A stretch of DNA of 51,485 nt from Pezizomycotina sp. ARF18. Taxonomy: Eukaryota; Ascomycota. Under the pieces are notes generated by a model that made no database searches, was not told where the DNA came from, and saw only the letters and a list, made by a program, of their open reading frames with translations. Shown here piece after piece: positions 23,396-35,435 of the stretch; positions within the stretch are counted from its first letter, which is position 1, and every line of letters starts with the position of its first letter. The position numbers and the translations under genes are program-made. The stretch lies in assembly GCA_002224055.1 (NCBI GenBank), contig AZLU01000272.1, positions 1 to 51,485 of the forward strand, written 5' to 3'.

Positions 23396-25101
23396 ATGGC
23401 CATGAGCAACGAGCTCCTAGCGTTTCTCCTCGACCACGAGGACTTCCGAAAGTACGCGCCCTTATCTTTCTCTCTCACACACAATTATACACCCCTCTAG
23501 AATATCGTGTTTTTCTAACCACCGTCCTTCCTACTACTTTGCAGGGCCCGCCTACCATCCCTCTACTCCGACTTCACGGCCCTGCGGACATCGAATCCGG
23601 ATGGCTTTGCGGCTAATTTTACAGCATGGAAAAACGTGCTCTCGGCCGCGGCTCTACGCGGGCTGACATCGCCCACGACTACAACCACGGGTAGCCAAGC
23701 AACGTCGGCGGGTGGGGATAGATTAGTATTGAAGATAGATCCGAACCTGATGCGCGCACTGGCGACGCAGGAATGGGGGATGCCCGGCGCGCTGCCGACG
23801 GTTGTGGTAGGTCATAATCTCTCAGAGGGGCAAAAAAGGAGGAAGTTGAAATAACCCACTGAAGAGAAAAAAAAATTTTTTTTTCTTTTGCTTACTTTTT
23901 AAAATAGAATGAAGCAGTAAACAAACGTGAATTCATCCCTCAAAAGGCCTTCCTGGAGTCGCAACAGACCATATACCACAACCGGCTAATAGACCCCTGG
24001 AACGTCGTCTCATGGGGCCTGCAAAAGACTGGTCTCGCCGACGTGTGGATACTACAGCAGCTAGGTCTCGTATCCGCAACGCACGCCTCCTCATCCTCCT
24101 CGTCGTCGGGTAACAAGCTGGCAACAGAGCGGTTCGTCGTCGTAGAAAACGTCGAAAAAGTCGCAAACTCGGTCATAAAATCCATGGCGAAGCGGACGCG
24201 GAAAGTGGATAAAGTATTAACGATGGAAGCCTTCCAGAGCGAAGTCGACGGGATGATCACCGGGCTAGACTCGCACCCGTCGCTGTCCGACTTCGACGTT
24301 AAAGTGCTGCTGAAGTACCTGACGAGGGACGTGCGCGAAGCCAGCGTCAACGGCGATAATAACGTTATCAAGTTTAAGGAAGCTGGCGAGAGTCTCACGG
24401 CTGTAACGGAGGAAGATGCGGCGATAGCGAGGTTGAAGGCTTTAATATTGCGGTTAAATAAGGAAGTAGACGAGCTGTCGTCGGATATCGAATCGTTGGC
24501 TCAGAAGGCTAAGGCCGCCGTGGTAGCGCACAACGAGACGCGGGCGAGGTACCTCCTCAAATCGAAAGCCATGGCGAACGGCGCAATGAAGAAAAAGATG
24601 GACTCGCTGGAGCAGCTGGAGGGTGTCATGCAGAAGGTCGAACAAGCTGGAGACAATGCGGAGATGGTCCGGACGCTGGAGCAGAGCAGTCGCGTGCTCG
24701 AGAAGATGAACAAAGAGACCGGAGGCGTGGAGAAGGTGGAAGAGATGCTCGACAAGCTGCGGGACAACATGTACGAGACGGAGAAGATCGGGGAGGTGCT
24801 TGCGGAGCCCGGACAGATGGCGGTTGATATGACGGAGGTCGAGGACGAGTTTGAAGATCTGATGAAGGAGGAGAAGGAGAAGGAACGGAAGGAAGAAGAG
24901 GCTCAAAAGAAGGCGAAGGAGGACGAAGAAGCCAACAAGCTTGCAGAGATCTTGGGAAGTGTTTCGTTGACTACGGATAAAACCGAAGTCAAGCCAACGG
25001 AACAGAAAGAAACAGCTGATACCGCTTCTGCACAGGCTCAACAGTCCGAGAAGGAAGAAGAAGCCGAGGCGAAGCCTGAGGATGCAATTCCTGCATTATA
25101 A
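23396..25101 (+). CDS. CHMP7: CHMP7-like ESCRT-III (SNF7 family) protein
   Basis: Three exons join cleanly: 23396-23451, 23545-23806 and 23908-25101, giving 503 residues with no frameshift. Intron 1 has a CTAAC branch point and ends TTTGCAG; intron 2 runs GTAGGT to AATAG. The N-terminal half (FLLDHEDFRK, LPSLYSDFTALR, NRLIDPWNVVSWGLQKTGLADVW in pieces) matches the winged-helix, Vps25-like region of CHMP7/Chm7. The C-terminal half is a Snf7 coiled-coil: a basic helix, then MKKKMDSLEQLEGVMQKVEQ and a long acidic helix (VEDEFEDLMKEEKEKERKEE). A late helix EANKLAEILGS looks like a MIT-interacting motif. Family members act in nuclear-envelope sealing and surveillance with LEM2-type proteins. It is convergent with RAD18, 291 bases away. 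It serves as a control showing that long exons here can be error-free. Confidence 0.9.
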
Positions 25102-25392
25102 ACTTTTACAAACGCTTGAAATTACCTTGCGGTTATTTTCGTTCTTTTTTTTTTTTTTTTTTTGTTACAGAGTTTGAGATTAGCGATGAATTCTTGTCTT
25201 GTGATTGAGTACGATTTTGCTTCAACTTGAGAGCGTATTGCTAAATTAGAATGATTAGCCTATGCTGTGATGATGTTTTCACGTTTTTACTAGTAATATC
25301 AATGCTGGTATAAGTATTTGGTGTAGAGCGTAATAGCTATGAACGGAGATCAGATATAATACAGTATAGTCGACATAAGTCAGCCAACCTTG

Positions 25393-27069
25393 CTACAGAA
25401 TGAAGTCAACCATGCTTAAACAACGCATGCCCCCCAAAATTGATAGAACAGTAGTACAAAAAATGAAATGAGCCGCTAGACAAAAAAACACCGATCTATG
25501 TTGAACGAAAACCCGAGAAAAGAAATATAGCGCTATGCCGTAAGAAAAGGTATATATATTATGAAGCTTGATATGAATGCACCGTTTGAGCTGTGACCGC
25601 ATTTGGAGTAACAGTGGGGTAGGTATGCTTGGACTTTTTCTTCGCGAGGTATCAAGGTCCATCTCATCAACCTCCATGCCTTGCATCTCTGCCGCACCGC
25701 CCACGGTCCCGTCCCCTTCCCCCACCTTCCGTCTCTTCCTGCCGGCCATAGCCTTCGCTATCAGGTCCTTGTAATTGTCGTCATGCTGCTCCGCCACTTC
25801 TCACCGGAGAATCCTTCCTGTTTGAACGGATTCCGGCTCTCAGCAGCCTGGCTCATTACCTCCTGCTTCTCCCAGCGTTCGAGGTCCCTCAAAAGTTGCT
25901 GCTTGCTTTTCGGATGCGTGGAGTCCAGGTTGGCGTTGAATATGTTGACCCATTCCGTATACCGCTTCTCCATCTGCTGCTTCGTTCCGGTTGCGGGGAT
26001 GCCTCGGTCCTTGCACTTTAAACGGAGTTGGGTTTCTTTCATCACGCCGTAGCTCAGCTTGGCGAGGCGTTGCTCTTTGGGGGCTGGAGGAAGTCTTTCT
26101 TAGGTTTCGAGGAGGAGGCGAAGGCGGATATTGAGGATATAGGTTTCTGCAGTAAATTGGAGGAAAAGCCTCTGGCGGTTGAAAGTTAGCTTCTTTGATT
26201 ACGCTGGTAGAGACAGGGAAGCTTTTTGTCACTTACAATGAAGTCTTTGACGGTGATAACGGATCGTCAGGATACCCTTGAGGCATCTGTCCAGATGGAT
26301 GTTGATCCTGCCCTCCGGTACCCGCCTGCTACACGAAGGGCAATCTACCATTCCATCGTTCACCTCCTTCCTGTTTTCCTTCTCCCTTTCATCTTTAACA
26401 TCGTCGTCTGCATCCTCGTTGTCCGGATCGTAATCATTATCTAATACTTCCTCCTTCTCACTCTTCCGCCGCCGCACCTTTACCTGCCCTCCTCGACGTC
26501 GTCTTCTATCTCGTCCTCGTCGTCGTCTATGCCTATAATCTCCACCCCCGCAGGCGGCAGTTGCGGTTTACTACCATTCGTCCTCCGCGCCCTCGTCGAT
26601 CGTCTCAGCTCCCGGGTCTGCGAACCCGTCGAGTCTGCGTACTCGCTATCCGCACTACTGTTCCCCTCGAAACCTCCTGACGTCTGTTACTCTTCCGTCT
26701 ATCCCATCTCCTCCCCCAAAGACGATGGCGCAACCGCAGGTAGCGGAGGTAACGGCGGCGCCTTCTTGAGCTCTTGCATTAATGTTCCCCGCGCTCCAGT
26801 AAACGTGCTTAGGATCTCCTGTACGGTGTGGTTCTGTCGCAGGCACGCATCGGCGTCGGGGAGCTTAGATCGGCACATGGGCACTGCTGGGTCGTGCTCA
26901 GGTACCGCCGTATGCATAACGAGCAGAATGTGTGGCCGCATGTTGTGGAGACGGGGGCGGTGAAGTAATCCTTGCAGACCTGGCAGCGGAGGGCCGAGTC
27001 GAGACCAGCTAACGATGGCACCCGGGTTTCGTTCCAGTCGGTGAAGTCCGTCACATCCTTCGTGTCCAT
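25393..27069 (-). CDS. RAD18: Postreplication repair E3 ubiquitin ligase RAD18 (frameshifted)
   Basis: RAD18 with RAD6 monoubiquitinates PCNA to start translesion DNA synthesis. From the start at 27069, the RING finger reads [20 protein letters not shown], then CSLCIRRYL and [18 protein letters not shown]; the last part needs one C restored near 26880. A linker follows, then an acidic stretch with [15 protein letters not shown]. The UBZ4-type zinc finger is [20 protein letters not shown] (C-x2-C-x11-H-x3-C). After an intron near 26230-26160 comes a SAP-type DNA-binding segment, [20 protein letters not shown]. All three diagnostic domains are present in the expected order. The C-terminus is uncertain: the current frame runs to a stop at 25393, but another frame ends near 25550. 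Frame changes near 26880, 26500 and 25790 look like missing bases. Confidence 0.93.
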
Positions 27070-27827
27070 GCTGGTAATAGCTAAATATTTGGAAGAATAA
27101 ATCGACTATGAATCAGGTGGCCGGTGAAAAGAGGGAAACACGATGGACGGTGGGATGAGATAGAGCAGAAATTGAGGAGGACAATGCTCTGAGAAAAACA
27201 AAGTGGGACGCGGCGTAAAAGAGCGAAAGCGAAGAAATTAAATTTTTTGTTTTCGTGATCACGTGGTAACGCGATTTGGGTCACCGCCAAGAGAATGCGG
27301 CTGGTGATAGATTTGGTTATAGTATAGAGCCATAGAAGGAAGAAGGAAGGAAAGCAAATTTCCGGAGTTTTTTTTTTTTTTAGAGAGCAAGGAGAGAGGG
27401 GAAGGAATCTATCAAAGCTGCAATGTCTGAATAAGTAGTTCAAGCACTTCTTTACATTTCACCGCTGAGATGATTGGCTTAAGTAGTGGTGATGTATTCT
27501 AGAGCTTGTGTTCGTGGTATATCAGATAGAATCATGAGCCTACTCGCTCTTCTCGTAACTCTTTGGACTACCTAAATACAGAAATAGAAGTACTTATGTG
27601 ACAGTTGCGATATACTCTACAAGACGGAAATTTCAAGGCTTATAGTACTTTACGAACAAATATGAACGGTTTTCGAAACGAAAAATTGGATACCATGCGA
27701 GTGCTTGAAAAACATGAACAATTCGTAAACCAAACATCAAGAACACTATACAAATAATATCCATATTAAAATCCGGACATGTACAGAGAGATGAGGAGAT
27801 CAAAAGGGAACGGGGGATTTTGGTTCC
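27070..27827. other. RAD18-YVC1 intergenic region
   Basis: The 5' flank of RAD18 and the 3' flank of YVC1, both on the minus strand. It contains a short poly(T) near 27368-27380 and no recognisable exon. Confidence 0.5.
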
Positions 27828-30800
27828 CTATTCATGTGGACTCTTTCCTTGATCAGTGTTAGTAGCTGAAGTCGCCTTCTTCTTTCCTTTGTTGGAGGCG
27901 GTATCCTTCTTGAGCTCCTTGAGCTCCTTCGCAAAGTCTTTAAATCCTTCCTCAATGGCTCCAATCTTCGTGAGCAGCAACCTACTCAATATACCATCGC
28001 CTCCGCCACGCGGGCATTTGCCATGGCCATCTTCGTCTGGAAGGAGTGGAATGACCCTACTGATAGAGGTCCTTCGTCTTCTACATCGTCATCCGGGTCG
28101 AAAACTGCCTCCGACTCAAAGGCCTGACCCAGACGCCGGTGTGAGCGGAGTAAGTGAGCGTAATTCGGTGCCGATTGAATCACCATCTTGGCCTTCCCGG
28201 CCGCTGTTGGTTTCGATTGAATTGGTGCCGGTGGCGGACCGGTAGGAAGAGCCGTCCCCATTACGGGTGTGATACGCTGAGCGACAGTACTAGGGCCTGC
28301 TGGTGCCCCTCTAGGAGACTTCCGGCTTGACAGGACTTCAACCGGCGGCTTGAGGTCGGATTTCCTAGTCTTTCCAGTACTAAATGGCGAAGTTTCCGAA
28401 GACGATGTCGAAGCAGATCGGGTTGCCTTTTTGGATGAGCTGCTCTTTTTCTTCCGTTTCTCGCCATCTCCAGTACCAGCCATGGGCGATTGCTTGGCGG
28501 TTGCACCCGTGGCGCCCGCGGACGAAGCGAGCTTGCTTGACTCTCCAAGATCCTCCTCACTTATAGGGTCGTAAATGGCAGTCTGCATCGTCCCTCTCCT
28601 CGGATACGGACTCAAATGTCCTCCAGACGATTCTGAACGGAAGATGCGCACTTTCGAGTCCGAGTTGCTCGACCCGTGCCGCTTCCGTGGCAGGTGCTCG
28701 ATCATATCAGGTATATCCTCCTCCGGCGGCTCTTCATCATCATTCGTAAATAGCTCGTCATCGCCGTCTTCGTCATCGTGTGGACCTCTAGGAACCCTCT
28801 TAGCGAATCTGTGGTCCTTCCTCGGGCTGAAGAATGGGCGGTTTGTCGATACGAAATCTTCCGGGTCGGAGCGGATCGACTGCACCGACATCGTCCGAGT
28901 CGGCATACCGTCGTCCCTCAAGAATGCACCATAGCTTCGATACGGCCCGCTCGTCTTCCTCAGCAGCATACTTGATTCCTCATCCTCCCGGCCCCGCTCC
29001 CTTGATCCTTCGTTGTCGGCTGCCAACCCTTTCATCCACGACGTAACTGCTCCATCGGCTTTCTGTCGTGCCTGCAAAGCTCTTATCGTCCGCTCATCCC
29101 TCCTGGGACGGCGAAATACTGCTTCCAGTGCAAGGTCTTTCTGTTGGGCAAGCATGGAATCCCTCCTGAATACAAACTTAGTTGCAGGGTGTCCGTCTTG
29201 CAACGATCCTCCGAGGGACGATACTGCATCCAGGACCCTTCCACGCATGATAACCTTCTCGTATAAATATATCGCAAACAGTAAAGGAAAATGTGTGACT
29301 TTTATAATACTTCGTTTAGGTATATATACTGCCGGAACGGCAAGACGTATCGGAGAGGATGTAGTACAAGTTCGATGATATTGAACGGCGCGACATACAT
29401 AAACATCGCATCGGACTTGACCAAGGAGATTGTATTTACAGCAAAGACGAATTGATGTTCTAAGAGTTACTCAGTCAGAAGGACATTTGGAAATTATTTG
29501 AGATATTCAAATCACGAACCTTCATAGGCATTCGCCGAAACCTTTAAGTAGGAATTTGTCAAAACGGTGATGAGAATCGTGACAATGAGGAAATGCGAGA
29601 TCGTAAGAAATGCAATGAGAATGATTTTTCCTAGGACCTAATCAATGAGTAGAGTTAGTATTAGAGACATTCCAGTCCTCCACGTGGTTTCCAGTCTAAC
29701 TTACATTATATTTATCCCAAGTATCCCAAGCAGCTCTGTTGTGATCAGACTTTGTTAGCAGCGTGTTACTTTCGCGTAGTCGGTTTGGGCACTTACGGGG
29801 TGAAGCCAAACGACATCTGAAGCAGATTGAAAGCAACAGCTTTTGCACTGTAGAACTCTCGTGCAAATGATAGGGTAAACGCGACGAAGAAACCAGAACA
29901 AGATATCACGATAAGTAGAATAAGTGCAATTAGGTCGGCAAACATGAGCTGCAGGATCGTAAAATTAGCATCTTTCATACAAGGTTTTAATTTCGAACTG
30001 GGGAAAATTGTACACGTACCTTAAAGCCGATCAAAAGCTGCGAGAAATATCGATAATTATCACTGCTCCCAGTCAGCATGATAATCATCGTCTATACTTA
30101 CAGGTATCATTCAAGTAAACAACTTACAGGACCGAGAACAGTCTCGGAAATAGAAAGATGGCACACGTCGCCAAAACATCATAACTCAAGTCTGAGACCC
30201 GATCTTGCAGTTCTTCAGGAACAAACAATCCATATAACCTCATGATATAGAACACCATGAACAACACCAGTATACCAATATCAAAGGCATTCCATAAACT
30301 TAGGATATACAGCTCGAATCCAGTTTCGGTCACGCCGATGATCTCGTCCAGCATAAAGCCTGCCGACCAAAACCACAGCACGACCTCCGTAGTTGTAATA
30401 TTTAGCGATCGCGTAATCAGAACTGCCAAGTAGAGCCCAGCAGTATTGTAAGTGATAAGGTCGACATCATCTGCCTGTATAGTGGCACTCTCAACCGTGA
30501 CAGTTTCCCCAAGCTCGCATTACTGGGATCGTAAATCGTGACTGCTCTTCTACTCCACTTTCCTCGCCCAGGCGGTGCTCCATGTCGTGCTTCGTAGCGC
30601 TGGCGCCTGTGGTAGCTATCTATTTCCGAAGAAAAGACGATATTACCGGACCAGATAGCTTCAAGCTGTTGAACCACCAGTGGAGTCGCTAGGAACTTCT
30701 TGGCCTGTGTTCTTATTGCGATTTCAAGGGCTGACACTCTTGCATGTACTCTCAGCTGGTAAGGGGTTGCTGTCGTCGGAGCACCTTGGAGAGGGAAGAA

Positions 30801-31605
30801 GTCGTAGGACAGGGCGTCGATCAATTGCCTTGGTGTGTAGTCCTTCAGGAGCTTGATGGCCGCCAACTCACACAGCATAGCCCTGGTTTTCTCAGTGCCT
30901 TTCAGACCTTCGGCACTTTCTTTGCTAAATTGAAGGCAGTTGGCCATCAACGCGTAAAGCAAAGCTGGTGATTGTTTGTAATTCTCCCTAATGTTGTTAA
31001 TTATGGGACGAACGAGGAACTGAGAGACCTGGGGACTCCTGAGCTGATCCCATGTTAGACTCGTATCTGTCCGTTGGACTACGAGCTGTCGAACTTCATG
31101 TATTATCTCATACACGGGAATGGAATCCTGCAAAAATAGTGAAATCAAACATAAACATCAATGCTTTTACATTTTATACCCATTTCTGTAATTTTAGATA
31201 GAATAAGGTATTCCTACCAAATTTCTTGAAATACTGGAAGTATTGGCTGATAAGCAACGGGGCCGTCTTCATTCTCATCTTCCTCGTCGTCTCCATCATG
31301 CTGGTTATCTGTCTGCCTGCCTGCCTCATCCTCGCCGTAATCGTAAACTGCGTAATTACGCTCCCTGGACTGAGTGTCCCTCGGTGTTGGGTACCTCGAA
31401 AACGGCTGTCCTGAAAAGAAGCGTGAAGGGGTCGTTTTGGACCCGGATGCAGATGAAGCTCGTCTCGTTCTGCCGCGGCTTCGAGAACGGTCGGTATTGT
31501 TACTGTGAGCAGCCCCTTCAGTCCATTTTTGGGACTGAATAGGGTGCGTAACATGTCTATTGAGGATATTTCTTCGGAATCCTCTCGATCCTTAAATCTC
31601 CTCAA
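27828..31605 (-). CDS. YVC1: YVC1-type vacuolar TRP calcium channel (frameshifted)
   Basis: Fungal YVC1 is a TRP-family cation channel that releases calcium from the vacuole. Minus-strand exons chain as 31605-~31222, ~31139-30128, 30062-30020, 29948-29797, 29735-29705, 29637-29520 and 29459-27828. Two of these are micro-exons of 43 and 31 bases. The cytosolic N-terminus (VYEIIHEVRQLVVQRTDTSL) precedes transmembrane helices (LSLTILLGLYLAVLITRSL, ELYILSLWNAFDIGILVLF, LMFADLIALILLIVISCSG, IILIAFLTISHFLIVTILIT). The conserved post-S6 block HQFVFAVNTISLVKSDAMF and PFNIIELVLHPLRYVLPFR follow. The next 53 bases hold a false TAA at 29302-29304. Adding one base there gives KVTHFPLLFAIYLYEK and runs straight into the 420-codon frame from 29248, which is therefore the cytosolic tail. 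Another shift near 28000 leads to a coiled-coil end (EEGFKDFAKELKELKKD; TAG at 27828-27830). Total is about 1,120 codons. The N-terminus is the least certain part. Confidence 0.88.
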
Positions 31606-31990
31606 AATTTTCTACCGGTGAACTGGGGAAATTACGGAGTTGAATCCCTTTTGGTATGAAAAGTATATAAAATAGGGAGGGAAAATAATATCCTGTTTTT
31701 TTTTTTTTTTTTTTTTTTTGTTTTGAACCTGTCGACCCTGGAGCTTTACCCAATTTGAAGCAATACTCGAACCAAAGTTTCCTCACAAAAACACAAAACA
31801 ACAGAACCAATAAATATCGACAGAATCCGTAAGGTCTACAAAGACGTGAAAATGGTGATATACTCAAACAGTGAGAGATGAGATGAGATGAGATGAAAAT
31901 AAAAGAAGAATAAATATTCATAATAATAATAAAGAAGAGTAGATTTCTCAGATCCATCACTCCCCCAAGCTATCCCCCATTCCCAAACCA

Positions 31991-32022
<32 letters not shown>

Positions 32023-33111
32023 AGAAAAGAAAAAGAACCCCTAACACTCAGCTAAGCCGTTGCTTTTTGTCGTTCTTTTCTTTTTCACCAAAAGCCTCAA
32101 AAGCAAATGCATCTTTTTCAATGCTTCTTTTGCTCCCTTTTCACCTAGCCATTTAGCACGTGGGCTAAGTATACCCTATATATATTCTTCTTCTCCTTGT
32201 CGACCCAGCCATCTTTTCCCTCCCCATCTCGTCTCTCTTATTTTCTTATTTCCAAGAAATCATGTTGCTGCAGGCAGCTAAGCAAGGGTTTGCATCATTA
32301 AAATGGGGAAATCTATAGGCGTTCGATGGCTAAACGATTTCGGGTAAGGTCTGTTGGCCCCATGTCGTGCAGGAATTTGGGCGGGGATGTGGTCAGCTGT
32401 GACACCCGTTATAGGGAGTAAAAGGCGAAGTCAATGTCTAAACCCCCCCTCAATGGTGCTGTAGTATCCATCCATCCATCCATCTCTATAACTAGGTAAT
32501 AAATAATACATTATCGCAATTGATTTTTTTCGGGGGAGCTCAATCATCCGATAATTTAAATACAAAGATACGTGCACACAGACACAGAGACGATAAGTAC
32601 AGAATCTACAAAACTTGTCATATGGATACCTCAATATAGCATTGAAAAGACCAAGAAGTCTCTCAGCAACATCGTATATCTAAGTATACATTCTCTATGT
32701 TTGTATAGCAAAGACAAACTGAGACCTTCCAATTCATTTCAATTTTAAAAGAAACATAGAATCTAAGTACTTGAAGTCCTGGTCCTCTCAATCCACCGAC
32801 TGTATATATTCGGACGTAACTAACCCAACTAGCTTCTTTAACCTTACAGGAGTGTATCAAGTGGTGTCACGTTCATCTTAAAAAAAAAGTTTTTTTTTTT
32901 TAATCTGATATATAGAAAATTGAGGGTCCAAAGGTTCCAGGTAGGAGAAAGAATAAGATAAGACTCGCAATATGATATCATTCTACTAAATGAACATCCC
33001 TGAAAGCGTCGCTAAAAGATCAATCTAGATAACATATGAATACTTTCGCTTCGTCGAAAAAAAAACACCATTTCCACCTTGGCTAGAAATAGACAGTAAA
33101 CACCCATTCCA
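31606..33111. other. YVC1-DIB1 intergenic region
   Basis: About 1.5 kb without a gene I can support. It holds poly(T) 31696-31719, a GATGA microsatellite near 31876-31896, a poly(A) with one G at 31990-32023 and a short ATCC repeat near 32467-32483. Coding-looking motifs are absent on both strands. Confidence 0.5.
31990..32023. repeat. Poly(A) tract with a single G
   Basis: Twenty A, one G, then thirteen A on the + strand, upstream of the YVC1 start on the minus strand, where it reads as poly(T). Confidence 0.9.
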
Positions 33112-33674
33112 TCAATACCTGTAACGGGTACTGTAGTCCTTCGGGCTGATAACCAAACCCCTCCCTTTCCTTGCCCCTTTGTATATCGTCTCGATAATGT
33201 CGATGAGCTCCTGCTTGTCTTCCAGCACCCAGTTGAGCTTATTATTGTTACCCGTCCCGAAATCGCACATCATGTGTTTGTTCCTGTAGAAGAACATGAC
33301 CGTAACGGCGTCGTAGAGCTCGTACATCTTGTTGAAGTCGGGGACCTCGTCGATGTCGCAGAGGTAGATAACCGCAAAGTTTTTGACGCGGTCGGCGATG
33401 CCTGTTTTATTTTATATGCGTAAATCGGAAAGAGTGATGGTCAGGTGCCTGTGTGTTGCTCGTGGTATTCAACAAAAGTTTCCTCGAATGAATTTGGATA
33501 AATGAATACAAGAGAGGGAAGATGGCACTTACGGTATAGAACTTCATCTTGACGCATACAGTCGGGGTCCCAGTCACGACCGAAACGTATGACGACTAGG
33601 CGGTCTTCCTCGGACATGATTGCCTGGTCGACATGCCAGCCGGTTTTGAGATGGGGAAGGACGACGGAACCCAT
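33112..33674 (-). CDS. DIB1: U5 snRNP protein DIB1/DIM1 (thioredoxin-like 4A)
   Basis: This essential, highly conserved thioredoxin-fold protein is part of the U5 and tri-snRNP and blocks early spliceosome activation. Two exons, 33674-33533 and 33401-33112, are joined by a 131-base intron (GTAAGT to ACAG). They give exactly 143 residues, the length of the yeast protein. Start: MGSVVLPHLKTGWHVDQAI. The RFGRDWDPDCMRQDEVLYRI segment spans the splice junction and keeps the position of the thioredoxin active site without a CxxC pair, as is normal here. The C-terminus KGLVISPKDYSTRYRY-like end is seen as RGLVISPKDYSTRYRY. The frame is perfect throughout. The gene is divergent from the deoxyhypusine hydroxylase gene, with 406 bases between start codons. 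Confidence 0.97.
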
Positions 33675-34080
33675 TTCTTCTGGAAGAAAGTAGCTGTAGT
33701 TTGATGGAAGTGCTGAGCGGGACTTGTGTTTACTGTAAGGACTGATGACGACGATGATGATGTTCTTGTAGTTGTAGTCCCTTGAGAAAAGGAGGATGAA
33801 CTAGAAGGTTCCGTCCCTTATGAAGCCTCTTTTTTTTTTTTTAAGCCGCAATGTTTTTTTCCTTTTTTTTTTATTTTTTTTATATATATAAGCGATGACT
33901 CTTTTATTTGCGTTCTCCCTCCCCATCTGATAAGATTTGGAAAAAAAAAAATTTATCTCTGGCTCCCCCACCAAAACTCTCTAGCTTGATCTTCAACAGT
34001 TTTTCGTCTGAACTTTTCCCACCACTAAAGAGGGCTAAAGCGACCATTGACTAGTAACCTCAATTGTAAGGGGGGAAAAA
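33675..34080. promoter_or_regulatory. Shared promoter region, DIB1 / LIA1
   Basis: The 406 bases between two divergent start codons must contain both promoters. T-runs occur at about 33831-33842 and 33862-33881, then TATATATATA near 33881-33890. No binding site can be assigned with confidence. Confidence 0.6.
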
Positions 34081-35090
34081 ATGACCATGAACACAGTCAA
34101 TACCGTTTCTCTGCTGCGCAACGTCCTGTGTGACGAAAACGCAAATCTAGCCCTCCGCTTTAGGGCTTTATTCTCCCTAAAGCACCTGGGAGCCGAAGGC
34201 GATAACGCTGCCATCGATGCGATAAGCGCCGCCTTCAAGTCCGATTCCGCCTCCTCAAGCACGAACTCTCCTACTGCCTGGGCCAGACGAAGAACAGGTA
34301 CGCGATCAAGACGCTGCGGGAGCGGCTCGAAGATCCCAAAGAGGATGCGATCTGCAGGCACGAGTCCGCCGAAGCCCTGGCCGCGATCGGCGATCCCGCC
34401 AGCTTGGATCTGCTGAAGAAGTACCTGAACGACGAAAGCATCGTCGTCAGACAGACGTGCGAGCTCGCAGTAGCCAGGCTCGAGTGGGAGGCGACGGAAG
34501 CTGCGAAGACGGAGAAGCTGCAGAAGAGGTAAAAGCTCCTGCAAAGCTTATAAAGCTTGATTCACAAGCTCTTTCCTAACCTTTCTTCTTTTTTTATTAA
34601 AAAATTTAGTGCCTTCGCATCCGTAGACCCCGCACCCCTCTGCCCTCCAGCTACAATGATATTCCTGAGCTCCAGAAGCTCCTAAACGACCAATCCGCAA
34701 CCCTCTTCGACCGCTACCGCGCCATGTTCCGCCTCCGCGACATCGGCACGCCGGAAGCCATTGATGCCCTCGCCAGCGGTTTCGCCGATCAAGATTCTGC
34801 CCTCTTCCGCCACGAGATTGCCTTCGTATTCGGTCAGATGTCGGATCCGTACTCCAAGGTGGCCTTGCTTAAAGTGCTGCAGGACTCGAAGGAGGAGAGC
34901 ATGGTACGGCACGAAGCCGCCGAGGCGCTAGGCAGCATCGGCTTACCGGAGATTGACGAAGAGCTGAAGAAGTACGTGGAGGATCCGGAACGCATCGTCC
35001 GGGAGCGCTATTGTTGCGCTCGATATGTCGGAATTCGAGAAGTCTGGAGACATCGAGTATGCTCTAATCCCGCAGGCGGCCGCCGCTTAA
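34081..35090 (+). CDS. LIA1: Deoxyhypusine hydroxylase (frameshifted)
   Basis: This di-iron HEAT-repeat enzyme completes hypusine formation on translation factor eIF5A. Two exons fit, 34081-34528 and 34610-35090; the intron has a CTAAC branch and ends TTTAG. All four His-Glu iron-binding motifs of the family are present: [10 protein letters not shown] and [13 protein letters not shown] in the first half, [11 protein letters not shown] and [13 protein letters not shown] in the second. This reproduces the two symmetric HEAT lobes. The end reads [10 protein letters not shown] with TAA at 35088-35090. The first frame is cut short at about 34251, where one C is missing (SDSALLKHEL is broken). A second C is missing near 34635 (before [11 protein letters not shown]), and a shift near 35005 breaks [14 protein letters not shown]. 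With these repaired the enzyme is full length (about 330 residues). Confidence 0.93.
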
Positions 35091-35435
35091 GTCACAGAGA
35101 GCTATCATTACCAAGCGAAATCTAATTTTTGTCGCATTTCGGATGACTTTGTCTGCGTCTCATCTTAGGAGGATTAGACTGTCTTTTTATGTTCATGAGC
35201 TGGCGTTTTGTGATTCTTTTCTTTGGCTAGGTATATGTTATTTGGAGGACGATGTATTCTTAAAAAGCGGAGGCAAGCATCCTTTTTAGAAACATTAAAT
35301 AAAAAGCCTATCATTTCTATATTTTATAAATGCTGCTACTATACACTGTATTATCCAAAGACTACGCTAACGGAAGATGCATGATGTCGGAGAAAGGTGC
35401 AAAGATATAGATACACGGGAGCCGGAATAGTGGTA
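35091..35435. other. Convergent 3' region of LIA1 and RPA12
   Basis: A 345-base spacer between two converging genes, AT-rich, with an AATAAA-like element near 35297-35302 for the + strand gene. No coding exon is seen. Confidence 0.5.

Noticed and set aside
24454-25041. Minus-strand 195-codon frame rich in Leu
   Set aside because: It is the mirror of the coiled-coil coding part of CHMP7 and has no independent support.
27986-29248. Separate hypothetical gene of 420 codons
   Set aside because: It continues in phase from YVC1 after a one-base correction and matches the expected cytosolic tail, so it is part of that gene.
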